From NCBI GenBank assembly GCA_002917075.1, contig NTMA01000030.1, forward strand, positions 186,001-250,000: a stretch of DNA of 64,000 bases, written 5' to 3'. The notes under the pieces are model-generated. The model was not told the origin of the DNA. It saw nothing but the letters and a program-made list of their open reading frames with translations, and made no database searches. How positions within the stretch are numbered: position 1 is the first letter of the stretch; the number at the start of each line of letters is the position of its first letter. Positions 1 to 13,900 of this stretch are shown here, one piece after another. A program made the position numbers and the translations under genes. The stretch is from Hawksworthiomyces lignivorus (lineage: Eukaryota > Ascomycota > Sordariomycetes > Ophiostomatales > Ophiostomataceae).

Positions 1-806
1 CAGCACAATAGAGCATTAGTAAGTTACTAGATGAACGCAGCTTTAGTGAATCTAGCTAGGGATAACGGTATTTTAGAAGGAGAAAAAAGGTACATGAACA
101 GCTTCAATAACTGATCCCATTTCTTTTTGTACTATTTCTCATATTTGCCTGGCCAAAACCGCGAAGTTGGTACGCGACACTGTATAGGTATATTGGTTTT
201 TTTTTTTTTTTTTTTTTTTGAACGGTTCGTTAATCACATAATTGATGTGGGGCAATGATTTGCAATAATTAAAATAAAATTTCAACTTTTGCTGCTTTAC
301 CTGAAGCTCTCTCATGAAACTTCATATCCCATCTAGCAGCCAACATTACAAGTAAATCCTATTGATATATAACAAAAAGTACATACGACAAAATGTTTGT
401 CTCGCTCCGTCCAATCATAAAAACCGAAAACCGAAAAAAACCAAAAATAGAATGGGTGAAAAAAGCGAGCAATATCAAGTTTGATCATCCTCTGCCTTTG
501 CTACCCAATTCCTAAACTGGCTTCAAACCAACAGGGTCATAATGATGAATGCTCTCTGTGGTTAAACCAAACAGCCAGTACCGAATGCAATGTCTATCGA
601 TGAATGCTTGCAAAAACAAAATGCTTTGACAAAGGACAACTTTCTTAAAATTGACCAAAGCTAGAGGGGGTATATGATATGCATATATGTTGTATCTGAG
701 TGCATGTGAGTGCATCAATGTAGGATCTTTAGCGCATCTCTTTAAATGAGGGGCGTGGGTGTCGATTGTAGTTATTAAAACACAGCCGAAATGCAGCAAC
801 GGGTTC
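1..806. other. Intergenic, downstream of the kinase gene
   Basis: This is AT-rich sequence beyond the stop codon of the minus-strand kinase. It holds a run of 23 T residues at 197-219 and a purine-rich patch near 420-460. I see no supported gene; the short open frame at 512-799 has no recognisable features. The part nearest 806 should hold the kinase 3' UTR. Confidence 0.6.
197..219. repeat. Homopolymer (T)23
   Basis: An uninterrupted run of T, one of three homopolymers of 23-28 nt in the first 11 kb. No flanking target duplication was seen, so a retroposed poly(A) tail is not supported. Confidence 0.9.
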
Positions 807-3800
807 CTAGTTCTCGTTTCCCTGCACGGAGAGTTTCTTGGCCGTATCGGTGCTACCGATACTCGTGTTTGTGTCCCGGCGTCTGGCCATCTCTACTCGT
901 CCGCTGTGTGCAACGGGCGTCGTATCACGAGAGAAGGGGCCGCCCTTTTTCTTTGTTTTGGCCATCATGACGATGCCACCATCACTGTCGCTGTCTTCTT
1001 CATCGTCGTCCGTGTAATAACGGCTGTTGCCGCGAACCGGTGTCGCAATGGGAGTTTTGGTGCTGGTGGTGTCCAGCTCAACTGGGATGGCTCCACCACT
1101 GGCCCATTCTTGCTGGTCCTTCAACTCAGGCTCCTGGTTCTGATCAAGGGGAAAACTGGCTGCCTCTTTCTCTAGCGCAGGCGGTGTAATCGAGTCGGAA
1201 GCTTCAACAAGAACAGTGCCACCTACCACACCGGGTATTCCCAAGAAGTCGCCCTCTACATCGGCCGATACGGAGCTCGCTCCGCTCAGCAGTGCAGGGA
1301 GCGACGGATCAGAGTGGAAGGTCATCATGGCGTTAGAATTATCCTTACAGGGTGTCGAATGGCTCGTTACAAAGGATTGCTGAGTGACTTCGCTAGGGCT
1401 TGTAAGAGGTGTGTGACTGAAAGCCTCAAACGAAGCGGAGCTAGATGACGTTCCCGTCAGAGCAGTGATTGAGCGCCGACCTCCAGTGTCTAGGGTGCTT
1501 CTCATGCTGCAGCTGTCATATTGAGGCTCTTGACAGTCGTCGAGGCTGAAAGCAGTGTTCTTTGGTGAGGGAGGGCACGGGACGCTGGCCGGGTCCGCAG
1601 CAAGCCGCTGAATCCCGGGCTGCTGACCTGTCGAGACATCGTTCGATACAATGCGGGATCCGGCGAGAGTTGCTGGATTCTTAACATCCGAGTCCTGAAC
1701 GCGATGTGCCGTTGCTGGTCTTTCGTCTACCTGCACCAGAGTTCGTTGACGATCGTGGATGTTGGGATCAGACATCGGTTGACTGAGTTGATACGCGGGG
1801 ACCATAGAGGGCAAAAAGAACTGAGGAGACTGTAGAATCGTAGAGTTAGGTCCCTTGGTGTTTACATTCCCTAGAGCGCCAGAAGCAGTAGAGACACCGG
1901 CGCCGCTATTGCTGACATTCTTTCGAAGACTAATGGAAGGCTCCCGCCGAAGGATACTCGCCGGCTGTTGGACGCTCCCAGAGACAGAATGTGCACTCAA
2001 GCCGATGACAGGACCAGCTCGCTTATCGGGATTGGCAAAGACAATGCCCGCACGATCGACCGACCGTGTACGCGAATTCGGGTCAGTTGATGAACGGACT
2101 TCTCGCGTTCGTCGCACGGTTGTGTTGGGATCTATGGCTACAGGCGTGGCGGGAACAGTGTGGGATTCGCGTAGAGTTGATGATCGACTCAAAATTGCGT
2201 TGGTGACAGACCGGGAGTGTGCATGACGCGACGACGACTTTGACGTAGTCGCAGTAACAGTCTCACCAAAACCGTCCACGTTGTAGCCGGCGCCGTTGTT
2301 TTCGGGCGTCTCGGGCTGGGGTCTCACTGATGACTCGCCTGCGGACATCAGCTGCTGTGCGGGTTCGGAGTTGGGGGTGCTCTCGCCTGGCGAATCGTAC
2401 GGGCTCGCGGTCACACTCTGGGACAATGGGTGCTCCGTTGGCAGCTGGGTAATAGTGGCGAAATAGTCGTCTCCTCTTAAGCTTGGTCGCCGTGCATCCC
2501 GAGGGTGATTGCTCGCGTGATGATGGAAGCTGAGATGATTGTGTGCAGCGTGGTTATGGCTGTAGCTGTGGCTGTGGCCATGGCTGTGGCCGTGATCGTT
2601 GGTGCTGCCAGTGCTATTGTGGTGTTGGAGGCTTGGAGGCAGGCCGGCACTGATCAAATGAGCCGGTGAGACGTCTCCCGTCGAGCTTGCAACAGAGCTC
2701 GCAGCACGTCGGCGCGTGGACGAAGCAGCAGCGCTCTCCTCGCGCTCGGGGCGGGGGTGCATGACTTTGTCTACGGCTCGTTTCACCGCCGACCGAGCGC
2801 GCTGCAAGAAGTTTAGGGGGACCACAGCTTCGCCAATTTCTGCGTCGTCAACTTGAATGCGGCGATCCTGGCTCCGGGCGGGGTCTGTGTTCTCAAGCCA
2901 GGCCACGACATTATCAATGTCTTCCGTAACCCATTTGTGGCGCTTGACATCGCGGAGGCGAATGCGCTTTTCAGGGTTTTTCGTCAGCATTCTGCTCAAG
3001 AGATCGATCAAGGAATCGCTGAGTTCCTCGTATTCAGGATCATTGTCGCTTCTGTAAGGATGGACGTTTGTGCGCTGGTACAGAGAAGAGCCAGTAGGAT
3101 CTGTGAAGATGCCAACGGGCTTCAGACGGCGGGGAGAGATATACGCTTCCTCTGTAGCAATCTTGCGAAACATTGAAAACTCATCTTCGGCCAAGAAGGG
3201 GATGCGAGCATAAAGAAGACAGTAGAGCGTCACGCCCAGCGACCAAACATCGATCTGCTCTGACACCCGTGGGGGCTCTTTGTCAATGTCGGTATAGCAC
3301 AGCTCTGGTGCAAAGAAGGCAGGAGTGCCAACTGTCTTGGACAGCTCACGGTCGTCGTCGAAGTCGAGGGCCTCGGCCTCTGACACCGTGCTGTCCAGTT
3401 CGCCGTCTCGAATTGGTCGTCCAAAATATGAAACACCAAAGTCGGAAATCTTGACATGGAAATCTTTTGTCCACAATAGATTGGCCGGCTTGATATCACG
3501 GTGAACGACACCATGGTAGTGAAGATACTCCAGTCCCAATACAGTATCGCGAAAGGCGTTCCTTGCTTGCTCGATGCTAAAGCAAGGGACATAGGAAAAA
3601 TCGTCGGCGTATGGGTCATGAACCATGGCATTGTAATCAAGGCCAGACATTTGCGATACAATAGACTCAGCTACGCTGGGCGATCGCTGGCGTAGGCGAA
3701 TAGATTCATCGGCATATGCCCCGAACATGGCTCCATCCAACGCAGTGGACGACAAATGACCAGGACGAAGCAGGCCAGGAGTTTCAGAACCTGAGTCGCC

Positions 3801-4917
3801 GTCCTGCGCCATAACTGACAAGGGCGATGCTTCCGACCCAAATGACTGCGGTGTAGGGGCGCTTGTCACGGAGGTGGTGGATGGAACACGCGATGGTGCC
3901 CGAGAAGTGGCACGGGACACAGCTGGAGACAGCCCAAGGATAGTGTGTTGGGCGGGACCGTTATCGGGAACATACCACCAAGGTGCCTGGTCGTCGTCGT
4001 CTGCAGTCACGCCAAATTCCGTTGTCCATCGATTGACGGGGGGCGGTAAGCCCGCGGCGCGAGCATCTTTAAGGGCGCGAATGGCTGCCTTCCGGTCAAG
4101 GACATCATGCCAGTTGTTCTCGCCGGGAGCTAGCTCTTCTCCATGCGTGCCTTTTTCAATGCGGTAGCGCTCGAAATAACATATATTAGGCAGACCTTTC
4201 TTTCTCCAAGTGATCTCGCCGCGTTCCACGTGCTCCAGAACCATGTAAATCTTCTGCAGCTCTGGGTCGTCGATGACTTCCAATAGCGCTACGACGTTCT
4301 CGTGGCGAATCTTCTTGAGAATGGCTATCTCGCGCTTTGTGTTTTGCTGAGGGTCGACGGCAGACACCTTTCCGAGACGACGGGTCTTAGACAGGCGCGG
4401 AATAATCTTGATCGCTACCAGGTGGCCATTCAGATTGTCTCGGGCCAGCTTGACTTTGCCATGCTGGCCTCGGCCAATCTCCTCCAGCACTTGGTACTCA
4501 TTGATGGTCTTGCGCCCAGTGACGAAGTCTCGGTCGACATTGGCAATGTGCGTCCTATAGGAAAGAGCTAAGTTAGTCGCTGCATTTTATAACATCAAGC
4601 CTACAAGGTATGCGCATATAGAACCCAAAAAGAACCTACTCTCGGACTGGCAGGCGCGGCAAGTTATATGAGTTTGTATGTGAAGGTGCAGGTGGCGTCG
4701 GATTTGAACTTTCAGGCAAGGGAACTGCAGACGCAATGGCATGGGGAGATGAGCCTGCAGGGCTGAAGACACCTGGTGAGGAGGAGGGAGTTATGTTGGT
4801 GACTCGATAGCCCGAAGGCTGTGGAGAGGAGGGAGAGGAGGCGGGGGTGATAGGAAGAAGATTGAGAAGGTGAGGGTGATGGTTAGGTCGCGATGGTCGC
4901 GGATGTTGCGGCTCCAT
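807..4917 (-). CDS. Ser/Thr protein kinase, CaMKK-like (fungal Ssp1/CmkC type)
   Basis: Exons 4640-4917 and 807-4554, joined across an 85-nt GT-AG intron, give about 1341 residues. The ATG at 4917 is the first in frame; the same frame runs further upstream without an ATG. The kinase domain starts near residue 115 with a Gly-rich loop (EIGRGQHGKV), the VAIK lysine at about 142, HRDIKPAN at 444-451, DFG at 464-466 and APE at 508-510. As in fungal CaMKK kinases, about 200 residues of Ser-rich sequence interrupt the domain before the HRD helix. A basic amphipathic segment at about 674-694 follows the domain and could bind calmodulin (inference). The tail of about 650 residues is disordered, Ser/Thr/Pro-rich, with a His-rich patch at about 746-776. 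The family phosphorylates AMPK- or CaMK-type kinases in stress and nutrient signalling. The family call is firm; the substrate is unknown. Confidence 0.93.
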
Positions 4918-6560
4918 GGTGGCGACGCCGTGCAGCAGCTTGCTGCAATAATGGAAATATGAATTCTGGGCGGGCAGTTGACTAGCCGTGTGTGCGCCCG
5001 TTGGCGAAAGAAGCAACTACTGCACGTGAGACATTGGGAGATGGGAGTTTGTGAGAGAGTAAGCCTTTGCAGGAGCAGGCTTGTCGTCTTTGCTGGGGAA
5101 GAGCCGGCCTTCCTTGAGACGGCGGAGTCGTCGGTTGTGAAGTGCAAAATGAGGATCTCGCGGAGGTGTTGGAATCGTCTTTATTTCGAGAGCGAGAGGC
5201 GCGGAAGAGAAGATGCTTGTATTGCCGAGGAATGAAACGTCAAATAGATGGGAGATGGAGAACCAGCAACCCGGAGAAATCACAGGCCCATCGTCACTAT
5301 GAGGTTTTTTGAGAAAAGAGAAGAATGGAGGTAGAGAGAAGGCGAGACTATTTTATCGAGGCCGCTGTATGGAAAACCAGTTCGTGGAGGGAAACAAGGA
5401 TTCCTCAACAATTGCGAAAGACGAAGGCTGGAGCTCAAGATAAAAAGGTAAAATGTGCTTGTATCTTGTAATACCGCACAAGTCGAATTTGTCGTCGTCG
5501 TCGTCTTGTCGCTTTGTGTATATGGTTTTCTCGTTCGACTTCTATCGGTGGCGTAGGAGGAAGAGGGAAAAGAGATGGAATTCGCGTTGCGCAACCGGCT
5601 TGATCCGGGCTTCTAATTGCTCAGTCGTGTCCTTTGCTTTTGCCGCTGGTTCTGTTGGTAATCTTAGTGGTACCGATAGTCCGATATGGCCAGGCGAAGG
5701 CGAAAGAAAGGAGAGAAAAGAAGAACGACGAGAAGAAGAGAGCGTAGCGCAGAGCACAGAGGGGTGGGAAGAAGACCGCCTGTTGGGGTCTGGTGGGGTC
5801 GAGTTGGACGAAACTTTGTGTATCCGCCGTTCGAAATTAGCAGTAAAACTATTTCCAACTGCTCATAGAATATTCACAGTGCATACGGTGTACATCTAGA
5901 GGAAATCGGAAAATAGAGTAGAATGAGAATAGGAACGAAGCGAAGACGGGAAGAGTGAGATGAGGAGAAAATGATGATGATGCTTTAGAAAAGACGGAAA
6001 ATAGAGGGAAAGTGTGAGGGAAAGCGGATGTCAGCAGAGAATGTCACAAATCAGAACGACGAATTAAACTGACAACGAAAAATTAAATAAAACACGAAAT
6101 AAGAAAGAATAAGAAAGTGAGAGCTGCAAGAGCAATAGAGAAGGAAACCACAACCAGCGGGCGCACTCTAATACAACTACTTTTCTTTGGTTCCGTTAAT
6201 TTCACAGGGGAGGTGCGAAGGACGGGCACCACACCACAAACGCACATATAGTATAGTACATGAGGACTTTGCTCCCAATTTACGAGGAACAGGGAAAGAG
6301 ACACTCAAGAAAAGAAAGCAGGAAAGAAAGGAGGAAAAGGCAAAAAGAGGGGTGTGTGGTGGTCGAGGGAAGGCGGGACCCATCAGAGAAAGGTGCGGCG
6401 GAGGGCAGGGTTGGAAAGGGACGTTCGCCAAAAGGGGTATCCACATGGACGCACGGTGCAGCAGGAGCCAGAAGCAGGAGCCTGCCCAGGTAAGCGTGAG
6501 GATCTTTTTTTTTTTGTTGCACACTAATAGAAGAAAGATACTTTGCAGCACACTATGTAC
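4918..6560 (-). promoter_or_regulatory. CT-rich upstream region of the kinase gene
   Basis: Read on the coding (minus) strand, this stretch is strongly pyrimidine-skewed. Long GA-rich blocks on the plus strand lie around 5560-5760, 5920-6020 and 6290-6420. CT-rich tracts before the start codon are common in fungal promoters and 5' UTRs, so this probably holds the kinase promoter and leader (inference). Open frames here have skewed composition and no recognisable domains. Confidence 0.4.
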
Positions 6561-7061
6561 GACTACGTATACGCCACGAAAAATGCGCTAAAGAGCACAC
6601 GGCTGCGAGGTACAGAGGTACTTTCTATCTGCGTGTAGTAGAGTCCTAATATTACGCGTACTATCCGCTGAGAGCGCGCTGAAGGAGCACTAAATTAGTC
6701 CTAGATATACGAGCACACATACTAAGAGAATAAACGTCAGACACTAGGCGAAGTGTGCTCTTGCGTCGTGCGGCGTACGTACCTCGTAGGCTTAGGTACT
6801 TGTACTCCACAGCTCTTTTGTTCACGTCACCTCCATCCACTGGCAACCACAGAAAAAACTTGAAGACATGCGTGGAAAGGTCGCAGGGAGTAGTATATTA
6901 GGCCCCAAGCTCTGTTGGGCAAAGAGCCCAAGGAACACTGTATGAGAAAGAGGATACTGGTACGGAGCAATCTGTGTTGTTTTCGCTGGCTGGGCGGCCA
7001 TTCTGGTTTAGGCACAGATTGTCGCTCCTCTAGTGGCAGAATACGAATAGGTCTCTCTAGA

Positions 7062-7064
<3 letters not shown>

Positions 7065-7092
<28 letters not shown>
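7065..7092. repeat. Homopolymer (A)28
   Basis: A pure A run in the gene desert, the longest homopolymer in the window. No matching target-site duplication was found around it. Confidence 0.9.
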
Positions 7093-7095
<3 letters not shown>

Positions 7096-10000
7096 CCGTT
7101 TGAGCCATATTGGATCCTCAAGTGAGCACTGTGCCGCTGCGTAAATCTGGGATTGCGAACTAAAGAAAGGTACGCTGGTAGAGTCACTCTGCTTATCGCG
7201 CCAGATTTGGGCTCGAAAGGGTCATTATTGGCCAGCTCTTTCGGTTTCCTATCTCCTGCTAGGGTGTAGCGTCTCGGGTGGGCGACAGGGGTCCTCCTTG
7301 TCCTGCAGCCGCTGTCCGCTGGTTTCTGTTCCAGTGTCTAGTTTTTCCCTTTGCATCTTTGACCATCTCGTCTGGCCATGTGTGATGACAGGTGCAGTTT
7401 CTCCAAGTCTGACGACTTTCGTCGTGACGTGAGCCAGAGTACTGGTACCTGGAAAGACGGCAAAGAAATTTTGGGTGAGAGCCATCCACCCAATCATGCA
7501 AGCGACGACAAAGACGCCAGGCGAAAAGGATGTGATGCGAACTGCTCTCGTTCAAGAGCCAGCATCACAGCAGCTAGTATCCATAACAGTTGCGAGGCTG
7601 GGCGCCAGGCATCTTTTTGTCGTCCAGACTGCAGAAATGCTTTGCCCTCCCAACTGAACTCTGTTGTTTCGGAGCCGGGTCAAACGGCAAGCAAACTGGC
7701 TCTTGCTGGCATACTGCATACTGCCTTCATACGTATCTCCTCGTACGGGCAAGCTTGCACAAATATACTAGGGCAGCACTGGGCGGAGAGGAAAGGACTT
7801 CGGCAAGGAAAACAAAAACAGAAACTCGCCGCGAGCCTGAAATGGATGTGGAGAAACTCTGCTTAAACTTGTGTCGCAACTTGCAGGGATTTTTCAGTTG
7901 TTTGGAGAACCAGCGACAAGGATTTGTGGCTCTGTGCTCAGTGTTGGTGCTTTTTATTCTGTGTTGTTCTCGCTGTAGCAGCCATGCTTTGTAGATCATT
8001 GGGAATTGAACCTCCTCAAGCGGGTGTGCCTCTGTCGCTTTCCCCCGGCTTTGTCGGCCAGCTTCACAAAAGCAACTGGGGGAAAAAGCAGATCAGGAGG
8101 TTAAAGCTGTCACACTCCCACACATTTTTGTCTAGTGCTGGCGCACTATGTTGCTGCTGAAGAAGGATCTAACTAAATTTCTTCCAAGACAAACCTCCGC
8201 CCAAAATCATCTGGTGGTGGTATCGCCGGGGTGCCCTCACACCCACAAGAAGCACAACTGGTACGAGTGCACACACTCTGGCACGCGCTCTTGGCGCTCT
8301 GATGTACATACTTTTTCATTCAAGGCCGTTGACAACCGCCACTGGTCTATCAGTCATTCCTTCGAAGAGGGCACCATTTCCCTTTTTCTTTTTGATGTGG
8401 CGTATCGTACCAGATGTGCGCCAGTGATTACTTTTCGTAGTGTCGAGTATCTACGCAACTTGCCACTCTCCAAGAAGGGAATGATGTCAGAGTTATAGTA
8501 TATGAGGCCAGAGATGTTGATAGAAGGCAAACGGCAAGGAATAGTGTAATATACGTTATGGGGCCAGCTAACTAAATGAATCGAGATCTGCAAAGGAAAC
8601 TTTTAGGAAGTCGACGTCAGAAGCAGCGACTCTCCTGTAACGTGCTCACGCTTAATGCTTATGGTTTTCCAAAGGCATCATAACGCAGTGCACTATCTTT
8701 CTCTTCGGCGTACACTTGTACTTGTACACTGTATGTGCACTGGAGCCACACTCATTTTTACCAATACCTAATCTTCTTTTTTTTTTTCATGTGCTGCAGC
8801 AATTGAGGCAGAGGTCCCATTATCCACTCATAGGCCTTTCTCTCTTCTCCCCCTGCTCGGTCCACTTTTTCTTCTTTCTTTTCCTGCAAGGTCGGCCCTG
8901 CAGCATGCAGCAATGTCGTAGTAGTCCCGCTTTTCTAATCCGTCCAATCATAGTATGATGTAACGCTACCATGCTGCCCCACAAGCCACTTGCCTTTGAA
9001 TTGGTCAACTTGACCTTTTTGGGTTCTCCCTCTCTTTAGCGGGACACCACCGAAAGCAATGCTGCACGGAGGAGATACCAATCCGCTTGGCAGCCGTAAT
9101 GAACAGCGCTGGAACATTCCGTGATACTAAACCTCTTTGAACTCCTTTGAAACTCATCTAAGCTTACCCGTACTATCGCACAAAGTACAACAACAAACCA
9201 TGGTGTGCACCTCGATTCTGATACTCTAATTAGCATGTATTGCTTACGAGCCACAGTAATACACGCACGCTGTTGCATGTTCTTGTTGGCTTCTCCTGTC
9301 CGGTCGACAAATGTGACTGGATGCAGAAGTCGTGGAGACGCTATCTCGCTCTGCAGCAACATCCTCACCTCGCGCTGCCTTTTTTTCATTGCCTTTCCCA
9401 CCATCTCTTTCCTCTCTTCCCCGCAGCGCCCAGTTTTCCTCGTTGCCCCATGTAATTTCGCCTCTCATTTTCCCCTCTTTCATCAAGCGCTGCAGGTGCG
9501 CACAGGGGTCGCTAAGTGCTACGGCCTAAGCCTACTTGTACGCAAGATGCAGAGGTAAACGAAACAAGCATGAAGGAAATGGGAAGCGGAAAAAGTCAAG
9601 TGGTATCTACGACCACGACTCTTGCTGGCTCCTCTGGGTAAATATTATGGTGTCCCATTGTCCGGAACGGCCCTCTATTGGGCTGTTCTCCACTGCCTTT
9701 CTACTACCGGACTAGGGCACCAGCACCAGCACCAGCAATATTCCAAGTCTCCGGTTTTGCGGACCAAGAGGTTACGCTTTCCGGCCAGCGCAGAGCTGGT
9801 CGACGACGTCCTCGTGAGCCGAAATAGAGAACAGCAAAAGTCGGTGGCTTGAAAAGTATGTGATGTTCGATACAAAAGGGAGTCGAGAAGTGGAAAAAAG
9901 AGGTGAAGCAACGTATGGCCGCCAATCTTGATGCCGCCTCTTCGTTTCGAAAACTCCACACAAGAAGCTCTGAATGCCTGATTCCTACGCATGAGCGCTT

Positions 10001-10885
10001 TTATATCCTCATTGGCCCAGCCGTCTACTTTCCACTTTTGGCAGGCGGCCTCATCTAATAAGTAATATGGTTTCGCCTAGGAAGCAGTTCTCGATGCTCG
10101 TTCTCGTGTGAGAAGCACCAGAGGTCAAACCCATGAGGCTGTTGGCAGGGAAAACTCTGTATACAGTTTTCAAAAATGCGGCGTTTTCCAGAGAACCACT
10201 TTGCGCTCTCGCGCAGACCAGCCAATAAACGCTACGAAATCCCCACAGAGATTATCTGTAAACATACTAGCCTGGCCGCCTCCTTCAAGAATGGCCCAGA
10301 CCGGTCCAAATGAGAGCACGCCCCTAGTAAAGACAGACAATACCCATCGTGAATTACTCTATTCGCGAAAGGCCATCACAGCCGGTTCTTAATTTGTGTG
10401 CATCGTATTCCGTATAGTGTACAAGCACGCATAGCCTCAATCCTTGTTCAGAGTTCTGATTGTTGTCGACCTGGCAGTCTCTTTTGGCTGCCCATATGTT
10501 TCACTTTTCCTTCCGAACAGGGAAACGGTTTGCACTCACCGGGCACTATGGCGCGGCGGGATGACATCAAACACCCTATCACTTGCCACGCTCTTCAGTA
10601 GCTCAATTTTCTTTTCATCCATCTCTGCTTCACGTTCCCTTTTTTCCTTCGACAGCAGAGTACTTGCATCGTACATGTGCCGGCGATTTCCAAGACATTT
10701 CGCCTGCCCCCGTCGACCAGAAATCAACGTCGTGTGGTTATCTCGGAAGATTTTTGAATATGTTGCCTTTCAAAAAGTCTATTCTACATCGTACGTGCGG
10801 GTTTTCTCTCCCAGAATATGCGGGCCGGCCGAGTTCGTGGCTCCAACCAGACGAGCAGGCGGAGAAGGTTTCGCCGACAGGTGGC

Positions 10886-10917
<32 letters not shown>

Positions 10918-10919
10918 AA
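10886..10919. repeat. T25 followed directly by A9
   Basis: A run of 25 T followed immediately by 9 A. The join could fold back as an A:T hairpin and exclude nucleosomes. Length could be affected by sequencing or assembly error. Confidence 0.85.
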
Positions 10920-13900
10920 CAATGCGTCGTGAATGGAGAGACACCACCGCCGCTGACGGTTCTGCGGTTTACCCAACGAGGCTCTTCCGTAGCTCTCTTG
11001 TGTCTTTTTCTAACTCCGCCCTTTTCATGGCCTCAGACATAAATTGTCTTCAGGGCTAAAGGTACACTTTGTCTTACTTTTCCTGCCAATCTTATCATGC
11101 TTGTTCCTTGCATGTGACAAAGAAGCAAGAGGAACAAAGAAATAAACGAATGAAAGAAAAAAGAAAGCAAGAAAGCAAGAAAGAAAGAAGTACAGAAAAC
11201 CAGAAGCAGGCAAAAGTTCTACGCAATATGTCTTATGTTGTTACATCGGACATCGCTACATCGTCTCTTCTATCCCCCCAGAAAAAAGAGCTTGCCCCCT
11301 GCTCCACCCACACAAAGGCGGCCGTGGAGGCAAGCGAAGCAAGGTTAAGAAGAGGATGGGAAAATAGCTTGCGGCATGGACCGTCTATGGGAACCAAGAA
11401 AGGCCATAGTCAGCCCATGTTTGGAGAAAGAGAGAAGTTAGCAAGGGAAAGGTTAAAAATAAAACGAGGGAAAACAGAAGAATACGAGATGCTTTGTGTG
11501 TACGTATATTCTCATACGCCCTTTAATTGTTTCTTCCTCTTTGTCGCTTTTCGTGTCGTCGCATTGTTCCCTACCGCTTCTTGGATTCTTTCTGATCCAT
11601 TTCTATTTCTTGCCTCTCTCTTGCCACTTAGGCATATTTATGTACAGCTTATTTTGCCTTTGTGGAGAATAGCGAGAAATGGTCCCCAAACAGCGTGTGC
11701 GCAGGAGGTGCCATAGCATGTCTCGGTGCAAGACAAGTAACGCTCAAAAAAAAAACCTTACATTCTGAGTTGACATCGTACAGCGCTCATACGAGGAGGG
11801 AAGAAAAAGAAATCAGAAATGCGCCACGATCTTTCAGCATCTTCTAGTCTCTAGAAGCAAGACAAAAGTCAAATTACTGGGGTCTGGGTCAACCTAAAAA
11901 GGACGCCTCAGAAAATGTAGCAGCTTCAGGTAAAAGTTTAGCAAAGGAAGAAACAGGCCTATTAACTTGATTAGGCTCTACTCGTATTGGGCAATTAAGG
12001 TTTCGATAATAAAAGAGGTTTTAGATCGTAGAACGGAGAAAAGGCGTTAACCGCTGGAAGCGACCGATATTTGCCCCGGCAACAACGAACGATTATTGCT
12101 CCTCCACCAGTGGTCTTAATATTGAAACAAGGCACAACAAAATAAGCCTAAGACTCGTTGCACTCTATCCTACCTTTGGCTGTGAACGCGTCTTAGTCTT
12201 TGCGTCTGGTGCAGGCATACGTCGTTGATGTTCTTCGGCTGTCCCATCCTTCCCGGTTCTCGATCGATCGGCCACACTGACGCTGTTTCTATAATATCCT
12301 TCTATCCTTTGAACTGGCCTTCTTCTCTTCCTGCGTGGTCCCCGTTTCAAAGCAAGATACTCCTATGTGTGACCGCAGCAATGTTCTCGAGGAGACTATT
12401 AGGCTCTACTCCGTACACTACATGAAATTTTCTCAAGAGGCGGCGAGAGCCGTCGTCAAACCCAAAATAAATTTTTTCAAGTTTTCTCAAAAAAAAAAAT
12501 CCAAACATCGATTTCATGCACACACATAGAGTGCAACTATCGACTGGCGGTCGCACCACGCGCACGTAGCTGTTGCAAATGTACTCCGTACTAGTACAAG
12601 TACTTCATGTAGATGAGGAAGCACCGGCCACCGATCGTCCAAAACCTTTGTCGATCTCTCAATATTCACCTCGCCCGAGCGTTGGAGTCTTCTCCGAGGG
12701 ATCTGATTCGTTTCATTATCCCACAGATCAACAACAGAAGTGGAGGACAGTCGCTGTGAGCCAGGATGTTAGGTCGGGTTGTCGTCAGACGAATCTACGC
12801 TCAGCACACCTCCTCTTCGCTATTTTCAGTAATTTATTTACTTTGGCTTGCCATGCTCGTGTGTCCTCTCTGACAACGAGTTGAAGGCTCGAGCATGTCT
12901 CTATATGTTTTAGTTTGGCCTGGTAAGAAAAACAGGCTACCGCTTTCTGATACGTCGTATATGCCAAGATTTTTGTTGCTCGTTTTCTGTAGTCGTAAGC
13001 AAGGCTCTCCAACCAAGCATCAGCAAAACGTATGACAGCAAAAGACGAAACAGATAGCGGTTTGTAAATCCGCTTTTTCATGCTCACTTCTTTCTCTAAT
13101 CTCGCCAGAAAGAAAAACTAGCTCACTGCAGAGAACGGGCTTCCTTTTCTGTTTTTTATCTGGACCTATCATTCATTAATTAGATTAACAGGCAACCCTT
13201 TTCTCCTCATCCTCCTCCAATCTCATGCCGCGTCCCTGGGCAAACAACGAGACTCGGAAAAGCAGCAAAATACTTTGGATCAGACAAGGACCCTTTGTGC
13301 GGGACAGCGCGAGAAATAACGGGTTTTCCGTTATACGCTACGTATCAAAAAAGGCGCAAAAATATGACACAATGCAAGGCGTACGGAGTATAATATTCTG
13401 CATTATTACTGCACATCATATTGGACCTTGCAGAACCAACAGGGTGTTTCGAATTATTGCGATTATCATTATAGCACTTTTGGAAAGGCAACGACATCCC
13501 ACACAGCCGCAGACGGTCGGTTTGCGGCACAGTAAGGGCATCCTAAAAAATAAAAATAAAAATAAAAGAAGAAGGAAGAAGGAAAGAGAGCAGAAACAGC
13601 CCAATAAAAACATCCCTTGTCGAAAGGAGGAAACAAACGCAAGAATGGTATGTTTAACGGATGTTGCTTTATTGTTACCCGAGAAGTGCACAATGGCAAG
13701 GATCATTTTCTTTTGTTGTTCTACCTCTCGATTGCTTACTATGAATACCTGAAATGATTGATCTCTTAACAGGTTTGTTGTCTGACCCTGGCTTTTTTAG
13801 TATCTCAAGACAATTACACCAACATGATAAGAGCACATATGTATTTGTTACTATATGTAGACAAGACAAGCTCTTCTGCATAGTGTCTACATTGATCGTA

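Noticed and set aside
7378..7866. 162-codon plus-strand open frame
   Set aside because: No recognisable domain, and overlapping frames of similar length exist on both strands.
197..10919. Homopolymers as poly(A) tails of retroelements
   Set aside because: No target-site duplications, no element body and no reverse-transcriptase remnants were seen next to them.
11069..11716. 215-codon plus-strand open frame in the desert
   Set aside because: Lys/Glu-rich start from a purine tract, no domain, no splice partners and no codon structure.
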